A stretch of 64,000 bases of DNA. Source: JAIRVZ01 sp031553415. GTDB lineage: Bacteria > Bacteroidota > Bacteroidia > Bacteroidales > Azobacteroidaceae. The notes under the pieces were generated by a model that did no database searches, had not been told where the DNA came from, and was given only the letters and a program-made list of their open reading frames with translations. Shown here piece after piece: positions 8,900 through 17,395 of this stretch (positions within the stretch are counted from its first letter, which is position 1; every line of letters starts with the position of its first letter). The DNA is taken from the NCBI GenBank assembly GCA_031553415.1, contig JAVBLO010000019.1:1-64000 (forward strand), in the 5' to 3' direction. The position numbers and the translations under genes were made by a program.

Positions 8900-10039
8900 C
8901 TAATACGTTTCTTCATGATCCATACTTTCGGTTGTAATCTTCTTTTTATCCAAAGCCCTCCAGGCATAAAAAATATAAGCAAGTACAAACGGAATCATCA
9001 ATGAAACAATTGACATTGCTTTAAGTGTAAACAGACTTGAAGAACTGTTGGCAATAGTTAGCGAACTTTGAGGATCGGTCAACGAAGGATAATAAGCTGT
9101 GTGGTTGAATCCGGCCAAAACAAACAATGAAAATACTACCAAAACTGTTCCAATACCGGCAAACCAGATTCCCTTAGTAAAATAAGGTTGTAAATATGAA
9201 CGGATAAAGCCATATAAAACAAGTACCACTCCGGCTGTTACTAATGTTAATACCCAAGGCATTGCCAATAAATTGTGCCAGTATTTGAGAGATTCAACAG
9301 CTATAGCTCCTGTTGCGGAATTTTCGGCATAACCGTCTTTCAGCAATACTTTTATTAAATAAGGAAGAAAAGTAATGAGGAATCCCAAAGCATTTATCAG
9401 CAATTGTTTACGTGCATTTTCCCTTACACTGTAATCATCTATATTGTTGATAAAATATAAACATCCCAAACAACGAGCTAAGAAAAATACTGCCAAACCT
9501 AAAATAAGATTCCAGCCTACACCTAAAGCCTCTAATCCATGCAGCGGATTTTGCCAGGAAGATATAATGGGCATCAATCCTGTTATATTTCCTTTGTTAA
9601 CGGAAAAATCGGCTCCCATAAATAATGTCGAAACAGCAACACCAAGGAGTAAAGGTCCTAATAATCCATTAAGAAACAGGAAAAACCGGTAAGTTCCCCT
9701 GCCCAGCAGATTTCCTTTTTTAGAGATAAATTCATACGAAACTGCCTGAAGGATAAAACTGAAAAGTATCAACATCCAAAGCCAGTAAGCTCCGCCGAAG
9801 CTGGTAGAATAAAACAAAGGAAACGAAGCAAAGAATGCTCCACCGAAAGTAACCAGAGTTGTGAAAGTCAACTCCCATTTTTTAGAAAGAGCGGCAAGCA
9901 GCATGCTTCTGTGTTTATTATCTTTTCCTAACGAATAAGTCAATGATTGTCCTCCCTGCACAAAAAGCAGGAAGACTAATAAAGCGCCCAACAAAGAAAT
10001 GATGAGCCACCAATAATGTTGATAAAATGAAAAATCCAT
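8900..10039 (-). CDS. cydB: Cytochrome bd ubiquinol oxidase subunit II
   Basis: A 379-residue polytopic membrane protein with about nine hydrophobic helices. It is the expected length for CydB and lies directly downstream of cydA. CydB pairs with CydA to form the cytochrome bd quinol oxidase, which reduces oxygen to water with high affinity and is common in nanaerobic Bacteroidales. Recognition rests on the overall pattern (FDFSFYQHYWW-like N-terminus, GGAFFASFPLFYSTSFGGAYW) and the partnership with cydA. The gap to cydA is filled by a word-repeat palindrome. Confidence 0.93.
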   Translation of the reverse strand: MDFSFYQHYWWLIISLLGALLVFLLFVQGGQSLTYSLGKDNKHRSMLLAALSKKWELTFTTLVTFGGAFFASFPLFYSTSFGGAYWLWMLILFSFILQAVSYEFISKKGNLLGRGTYRFFLFLNGLLGPLLLGVAVSTLFMGADFSVNKGNITGLMPIISSWQNPLHGLEALGVGWNLILGLAVFFLARCLGCLYFINNIDDYSVRENARKQLLINALGFLITFLPYLIKVLLKDGYAENSATGAIAVESLKYWHNLLAMPWVLTLVTAGVVLVLYGFIRSYLQPYFTKGIWFAGIGTVLVVFSLFVLAGFNHTAYYPSLTDPQSSLTIANSSSSLFTLKAMSIVSLMIPFVLAYIFYAWRALDKKKITTESMDHEETY

Positions 10040-10041
10040 AA

Positions 10042-10131
10042 GAATGAAAAATTAAAAATGAAGAATTAAAAATGAAAATCAGCAACAATTCAGCAAACCA
10101 ATTTTTAATTTTTAATTTTTAATTCTTCATT
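10042..10131 (-). repeat. Word-repeat palindrome B between cydA and cydB, overlapping the cydA 3' end
   Basis: The left arm (10042-10079) repeats AATGAAAAATTAAAAATG-type words. The right arm (10100-10131) is a matching set of TTTTTAATT units ending in AATTCTTCATT. The right arm covers the last codons of cydA: the residues NEELKIKN and the TAA stop at 10105-10107 are all repeat sequence. Between the arms are ~20 bases with no coding sign. The same word family is seen again at 45367-45428. Confidence 0.7.
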
Positions 10132-11670
10132 AGATTCTGGCCCTTGCTTGATTTGTTTTACCATAATGCCGATTTCCGCAATAAGTAAAACGGTGAAAAG
10201 AGCGAGGAAAATGAAAAATGTTAATTGGACAGAAGATGTGTCGATATTGGAAACCGCAGCCTGCACAGGCAAAATATCTTGTATCGCCCAAGGCTGGCGT
10301 CCCACTTCGGCAACTATCCATCCGGCCTGAGAAGTGATGTATGCCAACGGTATTGATAATAAACAAATCCATTGGAGCCATGTCATTCCTGTATATTTCT
10401 TTTTATAATTGAAAAACCAGACAAGCAGGAAAAGTAAAATGAAATATCCGGCTAAAATAACCATGATATGGAATGCGTAAAAAGTCAATGGCACGTTTGG
10501 AACAGCATCTCCGGGTGTTTCAAAATATCCGTAACCAAAATAAGGAAAATTTGCTTCGAGTATTTGTTTTTCTGACGCAGCTACAGCTTCATTGCCTTCT
10601 TCTTTGGCTTTCCGGTAATTTTCCAGGGCTTTTTTAGCTAAAACTCCCCTATCCATTTTCTCTTGTATAGATAATGCTTTTCCTTCAGGCGTTTCGTAGC
10701 CACCTTCTATCAGATTATTGATACCGGGAACATATCCGTTTAAATCTCTTTGCGCCAGGAAAGATAGTACCTGCGGAATTTCTATCTTGAACAGAAAAGG
10801 GTCTTTCCCATCATTATATGATTCTTTATCTGGATTTAACAAGCCGACAGCAACTAAGCCAATTTTGTTTCCTCCATCATAAAGTCCTTCCATAGCAGCC
10901 AGTTTCATGGGTTGCTTTTGCGCCACCTGATAAGCAGAACCATCGCCTGTCCAGGCAGATAACAAAATTCCGGTGATTCCTACTATGGATGCAATTTTTA
11001 TGCTGTCGGTTGCAAAAATAGTTTCCCGTTTTTTGATTAAAAACCAGGAACTTATACCTGCAACAAACGCGGCGCCAAGCATCCATCCGGAAAGTACTGT
11101 GTGAAGGAATTTGTTAATTGCAACGGGAGAAAGTAATATTCCCCAGAAATCAATCATTTCGTTACGGACTGTATCCGGATTGAATTTCATTCCTATAGGA
11201 TATTGCATCCAGGCATTGGCAACCAATATCCAAAGGGCAGAGAGAGTAGCGCCAAGAAATACCAGCCAGGTAGAAGCCAGATGAAAGCCTTTGCTTACTC
11301 TATTCCAGCCGAAAAACATAACGGCAATGAAAGTCGCCTCCATAAAGAAAGCCATGATACCTTCGATAGCCAATGGCGCTCCGAAAATATCGCCCACAAA
11401 CCAACTGTAATTCGACCAGTTGGTACCAAATTCAAATTCAAGGATAAGCCCGGTGGCAATCCCGACAGCGAAATTGATGCCAAATAGTTTCATCCAAAAT
11501 TTGGTTGTCCGTTTCCATTTCAGGTCTTTTGTACGGTAATAAACCGTTTCCATGATAGCCATAATCAGACCTAAACCCAAAGTAAGGGGAACAAACAACC
11601 AGTGATACATAGCCGTGAGGGCAAATTGCGCCCGTGACCAATCAATCAGAGAGGTACTGATTTCGTTCAT
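10105..11670 (-). CDS. cydA: Cytochrome bd ubiquinol oxidase subunit I
   Basis: A 521-residue polytopic membrane protein, essentially the length of E. coli CydA. His23 (in TAMYHWLF) aligns with the heme b595 ligand His19 of E. coli. A second conserved histidine is seen in KFLHTVLSGWM (~190). The quinol-site motif GRQPWAIQDILP is present near residue 450. The subunit carries the hemes and the quinol-oxidising loop. The last eight residues are encoded by a word-repeat palindrome rather than by family-typical sequence, which suggests that the original C-terminus was replaced or extended. It heads a cydAB pair. Confidence 0.96.
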   Translation of the reverse strand: MNEISTSLIDWSRAQFALTAMYHWLFVPLTLGLGLIMAIMETVYYRTKDLKWKRTTKFWMKLFGINFAVGIATGLILEFEFGTNWSNYSWFVGDIFGAPLAIEGIMAFFMEATFIAVMFFGWNRVSKGFHLASTWLVFLGATLSALWILVANAWMQYPIGMKFNPDTVRNEMIDFWGILLSPVAINKFLHTVLSGWMLGAAFVAGISSWFLIKKRETIFATDSIKIASIVGITGILLSAWTGDGSAYQVAQKQPMKLAAMEGLYDGGNKIGLVAVGLLNPDKESYNDGKDPFLFKIEIPQVLSFLAQRDLNGYVPGINNLIEGGYETPEGKALSIQEKMDRGVLAKKALENYRKAKEEGNEAVAASEKQILEANFPYFGYGYFETPGDAVPNVPLTFYAFHIMVILAGYFILLFLLVWFFNYKKKYTGMTWLQWICLLSIPLAYITSQAGWIVAEVGRQPWAIQDILPVQAAVSNIDTSSVQLTFFIFLALFTVLLIAEIGIMVKQIKQGPESNEELKIKN

Positions 11671-11708
11671 AATTTCATGTTATTATAAGTGTTTTTAAGA
11701 TATAAGAG

Positions 11709-12992
11709 TTAATGCATTTTCCCTTTTTCAAAGTATTTCCTCGTGATTACATTTGGGATTGTTACTCCCAATGTGATACATAAAATTGTCATGGTAGCTT
11801 TGATGACCGATTCCGTAGTCTGCAATAGCATGGGCACTTGTTCCAAACCTCCTGAAGCATCAATTCCCAACAACCCAATCAGAGATTTGTACATTAATAC
11901 TCCAGGCACCATAGGGATAACCGGTGGAATCGCTATCACTTTGGCTGGTACATGCAACAAATGTATGAAAAAATTTGCAGAAATACCAACAGCCAAAGCT
12001 CCGCATAGTGAAGCCATTGGTAAAGAAAGTCCGAATTGATATTGTAAAACATTCCTTACAACTATGGCAACAGCGCCTCCGATAGCACATACAAACAATG
12101 TATGACGCGGCACATTGAATAAAATGGCAAATCCGGCAGCAGCTATCATGGCGGCGAAGGCTATAAACAGCCAACCGGCATGAGGAGTAAGTATGGCGCT
12201 ATAATCTTCAAACCGGAATAATTTCAAGGAGAAAATCATTCCGAAAGAAATAGCTCCAATGGTGAAAAAAGCAATAACAGCACGTGTTACTCCAATAATT
12301 GTATATCCGTCCATCATATCATCAATACTGTTGATAAGTGGCACTCCGGGAATCAGGAACAAAACTGAAGCAAAAACAGGATGGTTTGGGGTTTGACTGA
12401 TATTAAGAAAAACTCCTAAGCAAGCAATTGCCACAGCAATCAATGCAGAAACTCCAACAGTGATGTAGAGATTCAGCTGACGGTGATGCATTTCCTGACG
12501 GGCAAAAACAGCAACTGCAGAAGCAACTGCGGTTATTCCAAATGCCGGCCAATCGCATCCAAACAGCTTACAGAATCCTGCGCAAGCCAATCCTACACCC
12601 AATATAACTAACCAGCGGGGATAATTATGCTTTCGTAAAGCAAGGGCTTCCAATTCTTTTTCATACTGCTCCAATGTGTAATTTTTCTCAATAGCCTGCC
12701 AGGAAAGGTTACTGATTCCGGCTATGATATTCATGTTTACACCATGATTCTTGCATTTTTTCAGTTTGGTTAATGAGCGCCCTTCTTCAGAAACATTAAT
12801 CAGTATGGTTGTATAATTGATATACATCTGGAATTTATCGGAAGGAATCCCCATGAAAGTAGCAACCCTAAGCAAGTTACGGGTTACACGGTTACTGTCA
12901 GCTAATGATTGAATCAATAGCTGGCCTGTCCGCAACAATAAATCTAATTTTTTCCCTAAAATCTGCTCTCCTTTTTCAAGCTGCTCTTTCAT
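11709..12992 (-). CDS. ThrE-family threonine/serine exporter-like membrane protein
   Basis: A 427-residue protein when started at ATG 12992. A longer reading from TTG 13094 would overlap the upstream gene by about 53 bases and adds 34 residues with no family support. The first ~110 residues form the soluble N-terminal part (EKGEQILGKKLDLLLRTGQ). About ten membrane helices follow, in two halves matching the ThrE and ThrE_2 domains. A loop with FLIPGVPLINSIDDMMDGY between helices is typical of the family. Family members export threonine and serine (Corynebacterium ThrE); the substrate here is inferred only from homology. The two halves, split into two proteins in some bacteria, are fused here. 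Confidence 0.8.
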   Translation of the reverse strand: MKEQLEKGEQILGKKLDLLLRTGQLLIQSLADSNRVTRNLLRVATFMGIPSDKFQMYINYTTILINVSEEGRSLTKLKKCKNHGVNMNIIAGISNLSWQAIEKNYTLEQYEKELEALALRKHNYPRWLVILGVGLACAGFCKLFGCDWPAFGITAVASAVAVFARQEMHHRQLNLYITVGVSALIAVAIACLGVFLNISQTPNHPVFASVLFLIPGVPLINSIDDMMDGYTIIGVTRAVIAFFTIGAISFGMIFSLKLFRFEDYSAILTPHAGWLFIAFAAMIAAAGFAILFNVPRHTLFVCAIGGAVAIVVRNVLQYQFGLSLPMASLCGALAVGISANFFIHLLHVPAKVIAIPPVIPMVPGVLMYKSLIGLLGIDASGGLEQVPMLLQTTESVIKATMTILCITLGVTIPNVITRKYFEKGKMH

Positions 12993-13041
12993 CTTGATAA
13001 TCTTATAACTTGATTCAAATTGGGATCTAATTGAACTATTT

Positions 13042-14214
13042 TCAAAAAGCTTCGTTGAAATTGAAATAGAATCCTTTTGAATTTCCCTGGCCAACTCCGA
13101 AATCGAGCCGGAGTGTCATACGGGGTTGAACTTCCAAACGATAACCTATGCCTCCGTTAGGCAGCCAGTGTTTCATTTCTCCTACATTTGGAGCTATCGA
13201 ACCACCACCTAACCAGCCAACTAAGCCGTGAATACTCCGGGTTCCATCGCTTTTATAAAATGAATGGCGGTATTCGGCTATACCAAATATCATTGATTTA
13301 TCACGATATTGTCCCCATAAGTATCCTCTTAAATCGAATGGTGTTCCTAATTGAGACATTTCTCCATAAGGTACATCATTTTTTGCAAAACGGCCTTTCA
13401 CTTCAAACGCAAGGGTTTGTCCTGGTTTATGTACCTGCCAATAATGACGGGCATCAATCGTATATACCTGATAATTATTTTGTCCACCTACATATTTTCC
13501 ATAAAACATGGCTTGTGCCAGCACATAAGTTCCTTTCCACGCATTTACAGGAATATCACGGGTGTCGATTAGTCCATGAATGCCCAAACCGGTATTGAAA
13601 GGTTTGTCATTAAATACCTTATAATTATCGTCTTCCATTACCTGTTCACAAGCATCACGTCCTTTCGTATAATTCAAATCCAAAGCGGCACCGGCAAAAT
13701 ATCCTTTTTTGAACTGCCAGAAAGCCTGTGGATTAAACTGAACCCAAAGCCGTTTATAATAGGTAGTCGTATCGCTTTTAGGTACATTTTTTCCGTTATC
13801 ATAACCGATTCCGAAATAATTGTCGGGCATATCCTTGAACCAGATATTGGCGTTTACACGTAATTTATCTTCCATCCAATAACTGGAAATTATCGCTGAG
13901 CCAAAAAGTGCACCTTTTGTACTCCACCCAAAAGTAACAGGCACAGATGTACGGGGCGAAATCATGTCCGAATGTTTTGTTTTGAAAGATAATAAGGCTC
14001 CTCCGGCAAGACTGAATCCAAGTTCAGGCGTATAACCGGGACCAACGAAAGGAGTTATCAGGAACTTGCCCTCCTGTTCCTTTTTTTTGGTATTCATCTG
14101 CCATCTCTTTATCCACGACATTTTTTGTTGTGTGGAGTCGTTTGACTCTTCTGCCTGAATGTTGCCGGAAATCAAGAAAATGACTAATAGTGACAAGATT
14201 AATTTTTGTTTCAT
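13042..14214 (-). CDS. Omp85/BamA-TamA-like outer-membrane barrel protein
   Basis: A 390-residue protein with a signal peptide (SGNIQAEE). The rest consists of beta-barrel strands ending in a C-terminal phenylalanine, as outer-membrane barrels do. The sequence carries the Omp85 surface-antigen pattern: TPFDLRGYLWGQYRDK (LRGY loop) and a final GIGYRLEVQPRMTLRLDFGVG strand pair. There is no room for POTRA domains, so this is a short barrel-only member and is not BamA itself. The role is unknown; related short barrels in Bacteroidota are often annotated as surface antigen D15. It is followed by the ThrE-like exporter with a 49-base gap. Confidence 0.8.
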   Translation of the reverse strand: MKQKLILSLLVIFLISGNIQAEESNDSTQQKMSWIKRWQMNTKKKEQEGKFLITPFVGPGYTPELGFSLAGGALLSFKTKHSDMISPRTSVPVTFGWSTKGALFGSAIISSYWMEDKLRVNANIWFKDMPDNYFGIGYDNGKNVPKSDTTTYYKRLWVQFNPQAFWQFKKGYFAGAALDLNYTKGRDACEQVMEDDNYKVFNDKPFNTGLGIHGLIDTRDIPVNAWKGTYVLAQAMFYGKYVGGQNNYQVYTIDARHYWQVHKPGQTLAFEVKGRFAKNDVPYGEMSQLGTPFDLRGYLWGQYRDKSMIFGIAEYRHSFYKSDGTRSIHGLVGWLGGGSIAPNVGEMKHWLPNGGIGYRLEVQPRMTLRLDFGVGQGNSKGFYFNFNEAF

Positions 14215-14268
14215 AATTTTAATTTAGTGATACATTTAAACACCTGAACGAAGCAAAGAGTTCATTTT

Positions 14269-15489
14269 TTATCTTAAATAGCAAAAATAATATTTTTTTA
14301 CCTTTTTCGATAACAGTTGTATATTAAGCATATCGGATGCTTCGGCAATGTCTTTGGTTTCACCATTTTTGAAAAGGATATCTATGCTGTCGTCTGTTTC
14401 GCTGTACATGTTCGTAGATATTTCGTCGGAAGAAATCAAAAATCCGGCTTCCTGTTCAGTAATGTCCAAACGCTTCACATATTCCCAAATTTTATTCTGC
14501 AAGTTTTCTTTTTCAAATGGCTCAGATTTGATTTCAATTTTAAATAAATTCCTGTTAATCAATCCATCACTTAATGCAGCGAGTATCTTATCCGGATGAT
14601 TCGACCATATCTTTAATGCACACCAGACATCGTTATCATCTAAACTGATAAAATTATCAAGGGTTTCCGGATTATTGATAAAATCAGAAAAGCCAACCTG
14701 ATTCTGCAAAAAATAAAGTAATGTCGAAGTTACATATAAGTCAACTCCCTGATTGATCAGGAATTTCGCCCGGTTAAAGGTATTGATCAACATTTTTTCG
14801 GCAGCAACCGTAGTTTTATGAAGATAAACCTGCCAATACATCAACCGGCGAGCCATCAGGAAGTTTTCTGTAGAATAGATTCCTTTTGCCTCAACAACCA
14901 AGCGATCGTCTTTTATATTGAGCATTTTTATAATCCGGGCAGAACCGATGTTACCTTCTGTTACTCCGGTGAAAAAACTGTCGCGCCGGAGATAATCCAG
15001 GCGATCCATATCCAATTGCCCGCTTACGAGTTGATGCAGGAATTTTTTGGGATATTCATTCTTAAAAATAGCAATCGTTTTGTCTAATTTCCCATTAAGT
15101 GATTGATTGATCCTGTCCATCAACATCAGGGAAATCTGCTCATGGCAAACATCGTTCACCAAAGCAAATTCAAGGACATGAGAAAAAGGTCCGTGCCCAA
15201 TGTCGTGCAGTAAAATACAGGATAAAACGGCATCAGCTTCTTCTTCTGTAATTTCATTTCCTTTCGAGCGAAGCTGGGATATGGCTTCACTCATCAAATA
15301 CATTGCTCCCAACGAATGATGAAAACGGGTATGTTGGGCTCCGGGATAGACTAAAGATGCAAAGCCTAATTGCTTGATTCTTGTCAGGCGTTGCACATAA
15401 GGATGCTCTATAAGGTTGAAAATGAAATTATTCGGGATATTGATAAATCCGAAAACAGGGTCATTGATTATTTTGCGCTTGTTATCCAT
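14269..15489 (-). CDS. HD-domain phosphohydrolase
   Basis: A 406-residue cytoplasmic protein with the HD metal-binding signature: RFHHSLGAMYL (first His), then LLHDIGHGPFSHVLE near residues 90-105, and a distal aspartate region (GQLDMDRLDYLRRDSF). This pattern matches the SAMHD1/dGTPase-like HD family, whose members hydrolyse dNTPs or other phosphoesters. The exact substrate cannot be told from sequence. It lies head to tail with the PAP2 gene, 15 bases apart on the same strand. Confidence 0.85.
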   Translation of the reverse strand: MDNKRKIINDPVFGFINIPNNFIFNLIEHPYVQRLTRIKQLGFASLVYPGAQHTRFHHSLGAMYLMSEAISQLRSKGNEITEEEADAVLSCILLHDIGHGPFSHVLEFALVNDVCHEQISLMLMDRINQSLNGKLDKTIAIFKNEYPKKFLHQLVSGQLDMDRLDYLRRDSFFTGVTEGNIGSARIIKMLNIKDDRLVVEAKGIYSTENFLMARRLMYWQVYLHKTTVAAEKMLINTFNRAKFLINQGVDLYVTSTLLYFLQNQVGFSDFINNPETLDNFISLDDNDVWCALKIWSNHPDKILAALSDGLINRNLFKIEIKSEPFEKENLQNKIWEYVKRLDITEQEAGFLISSDEISTNMYSETDDSIDILFKNGETKDIAEASDMLNIQLLSKKVKKYYFCYLR

Positions 15490-15504
15490 TTTATTTTAGG
15501 AAAC

Positions 15505-16299
15505 TTAAAACATATTGGAAAAATTCAGGCTCAAATTGCCATCATTATAGCTTGGAAAAATAAATGTCTGCATTTTCTTATCTTTTTTACAGAATGACTT
15601 CTGTAGATAAGGATATGTCCAATAAACAATTTTGGTTGATAAAATACCTATGCCTGCTCCTGTAACAACATCACTTACCCAATGCCGGTTATTGTATACT
15701 CTTGAAGCTCCGATGAGAGTTGCAACGGTATATCCACTGACACTAACCCAAAGTGATTTATCTTTGTATTCCTCATGTAAAAACTGTGCAGCAACAAAAG
15801 CAGTTGCCGTATGTCCTGACGGAAAGGAATTACTTGATGAACCGTCTGGTCTTTCCCTCGTTGTAACAGTTTTTGTTGTATAAACAGCTGCAGTTTCCAA
15901 TGCGTTACTTAATGCATAGAGAATGATCATGTCTGATAATTTGTGGGTGCTTTCCACTTTTCCCAATTTCAATCCGAAAGCTAATATAGCCGGTGAGAAT
16001 TGCATAAAATCATCAACATGGTTATGCATTATATAATTGTCTTCATGCAATTCTCCTTTAGTTGAATAATCAAGTTCCTGAATTGCGTGGCTTTCCAATG
16101 AGAGAATACCATAAGTTATCATAGTAACAGGAACTGCAACTCCTACAATATCCATGGCTTTAATATGATTGGCTTTTTTTACAGGAACCACAGGAACCGA
16201 ATCATGCTGCAAAACCAAATAATCTCTTTCTTGTGCACACAGCAACGATGCGCAAAGAAAAAATGCAAAACATAAAATTATACTTTGTATTGAAATCAT
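15505..16299 (-). CDS. PAP2-superfamily membrane phosphatase
   Basis: A 264-residue protein with a signal peptide or first helix. The start is ATG 16299; the upstream codon at 16302 is TTG. All three PAP2 motifs are visible: KTVTTRERP, then SNSFPSGHTATAF, then SRVYNNRHWVSDV, which supply the conserved Lys/Arg, Ser-Gly-His and Arg/His residues. Such enzymes dephosphorylate lipid phosphates (undecaprenyl-PP, phosphatidate, lipid A) on the periplasmic side. Which lipid is used here is not shown. It probably shares a transcript with the HD gene. Confidence 0.87.
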   Translation of the reverse strand: MISIQSIILCFAFFLCASLLCAQERDYLVLQHDSVPVVPVKKANHIKAMDIVGVAVPVTMITYGILSLESHAIQELDYSTKGELHEDNYIMHNHVDDFMQFSPAILAFGLKLGKVESTHKLSDMIILYALSNALETAAVYTTKTVTTRERPDGSSSNSFPSGHTATAFVAAQFLHEEYKDKSLWVSVSGYTVATLIGASRVYNNRHWVSDVVTGAGIGILSTKIVYWTYPYLQKSFCKKDKKMQTFIFPSYNDGNLSLNFSNMF

Positions 16300-16337
16300 C
16301 AATAATTAAACAAGCACAATCAACAAGTTGTTTTAGA

Positions 16338-17162
16338 TTAAATTATACTTTCCAGATATTTTGCCATTTCTTCCTGCACTTTTCTTGCTTCACTTTTGGC
16401 TGCTTCTGCAAATTTTTCAGAACTATCAGCATAAATAATTTGCCGTGATGAATTAACTAACAAACCACATTGGCTGTTCATCCCATATTTAGCAACTTCT
16501 TCCAGGCTACCACCCTGTGCTCCGACTCCTGGAACTAATAAGAAATGATTGGGAGCATGTTTACGGATATCTTCAAACATTTTTCCCTGTGTAGCTCCGA
16601 CAACATACATCATTTGCTCATCGGTTGCCCATTCCTGCGATTTTTTCAGCACTTTTTCAAATAAACGTTCTCCGATTTTATCTTCTGTCATTTGAAAATC
16701 CTGCGAACCTTTATTGGAAGTCAAAGCCAACAAAATCACCCATTTTTCAGGATAAATCAGGAATGGTTTCACGCTGTCTTCTCCCATATAGGGGGCAACT
16801 GTTACCGCATCCAAGTCCATAAAGTCGAAGAATGAACGGGCATACATTTCGGAGGTGTTTCCGATATCTCCCCGTTTGGCATCCGCAATAATAAATTGGT
16901 CAGGATAATTTTTACGGATATAATCAACCGTCTTTTCAAAGGCTAATAATCCTTTGGCTCCCAGACTCTCGTAAAAAGCCAGATTGGGTTTATAGGCCAC
17001 ACAATAATCAGCTGTGGCGTCAATAATCGTTTTGTTGAAAGCAAAGATTGGGTCTTCTTCCTTTAACAAATGCTGAGGAATCTTTTTAATGTCTGTATCT
17101 AATCCTACACAAAGGAAAGATTGTTTTTTGAGGATGTTTTCGAATAATTGCTGTTTAGTCAT
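16338..17162 (-). CDS. pyrF: Orotidine 5'-phosphate decarboxylase
   Basis: A 274-residue protein of the longer type-2 PyrF class. The catalytic DxKxxD motif is seen as IIADAKRGDIGNTSEM; VPGVGAQGG and the lining residues typical of the family follow. It converts OMP to UMP, the last step of pyrimidine synthesis. The start was placed at ATG 17162; the reading from 17174 would begin with TTG inside the flanking repeat arm. It lies downstream of prfA, from which it is separated by a word-repeat element with a gene remnant. Confidence 0.95.
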   Translation of the reverse strand: MTKQQLFENILKKQSFLCVGLDTDIKKIPQHLLKEEDPIFAFNKTIIDATADYCVAYKPNLAFYESLGAKGLLAFEKTVDYIRKNYPDQFIIADAKRGDIGNTSEMYARSFFDFMDLDAVTVAPYMGEDSVKPFLIYPEKWVILLALTSNKGSQDFQMTEDKIGERLFEKVLKKSQEWATDEQMMYVVGATQGKMFEDIRKHAPNHFLLVPGVGAQGGSLEEVAKYGMNSQCGLLVNSSRQIIYADSSEKFAEAAKSEARKVQEEMAKYLESII

Positions 17163-17171
17163 TACTGTTGT

Positions 17172-17395
17172 CAATTACGAATTAAAAATTACGAATTACG
17201 ATTTTTTATAGTGATTTGGATTTTTCCAAGGATTTTACATATTTCTTCTGCATCTTTAAGTAAATCACCTGATTGTTTCTCATTAAGATAATCAGTTGCT
17301 TCAAGCAACTTTAACCAATATATAGTTTCTCTTGTTTCTTTGTATGACATTATCTTGTTTCACTACATAATTTTTAATTCGTAATTCGTAATTAA
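17172..17395 (-). repeat. Word-repeat element C: inverted arms enclosing a four-helix-bundle gene remnant
   Basis: The arm at 17172-17200 is made of ATTACGAATTA-type words (CAATTACGAATTAAAAATT then ACGAATTACG). The arm at 17369-17395 is its imperfect reverse complement (AATTTTTAATTCGTAATTCG). Between them lie ~168 bases, nearly all accounted for by the C-terminal part of an IVP/S23-like gene. One arm abuts the prfA stop codon and the other reaches to ten bases from the pyrF start. It is the only one of the nine word-repeat elements here that holds protein-coding sequence. Confidence 0.75.
17189..17350 (-). pseudogene. C-terminal remnant of a four-helix-bundle (23S rRNA IVP/S23-like) protein
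   Basis: A 53-codon reading frame from ATG 17350 to TAA 17189. The peptide contains KETRETIYWLKLLEATDYL and LLKDAEEICKILGKI. This matches the last two helices of the 23S rRNA intervening-sequence protein family (usual length ~115-125 residues, with a typical ETxYWLxLLxETxYL signature). The N-terminal two helices are missing: a TGA lies in frame four codons upstream of the ATG, and the upstream arm begins at once. The stop codon and last residues fall inside the other arm. It was found by translating the gap by eye, as it is too short for usual gene calling. It is probably not functional. Confidence 0.75.

Noticed and set aside
12993..13094. Longer ThrE-like protein starting at 13094
   Set aside because: The codon is TTG and the extension overlaps the Omp85-like gene; ATG 12992 begins the conserved part.
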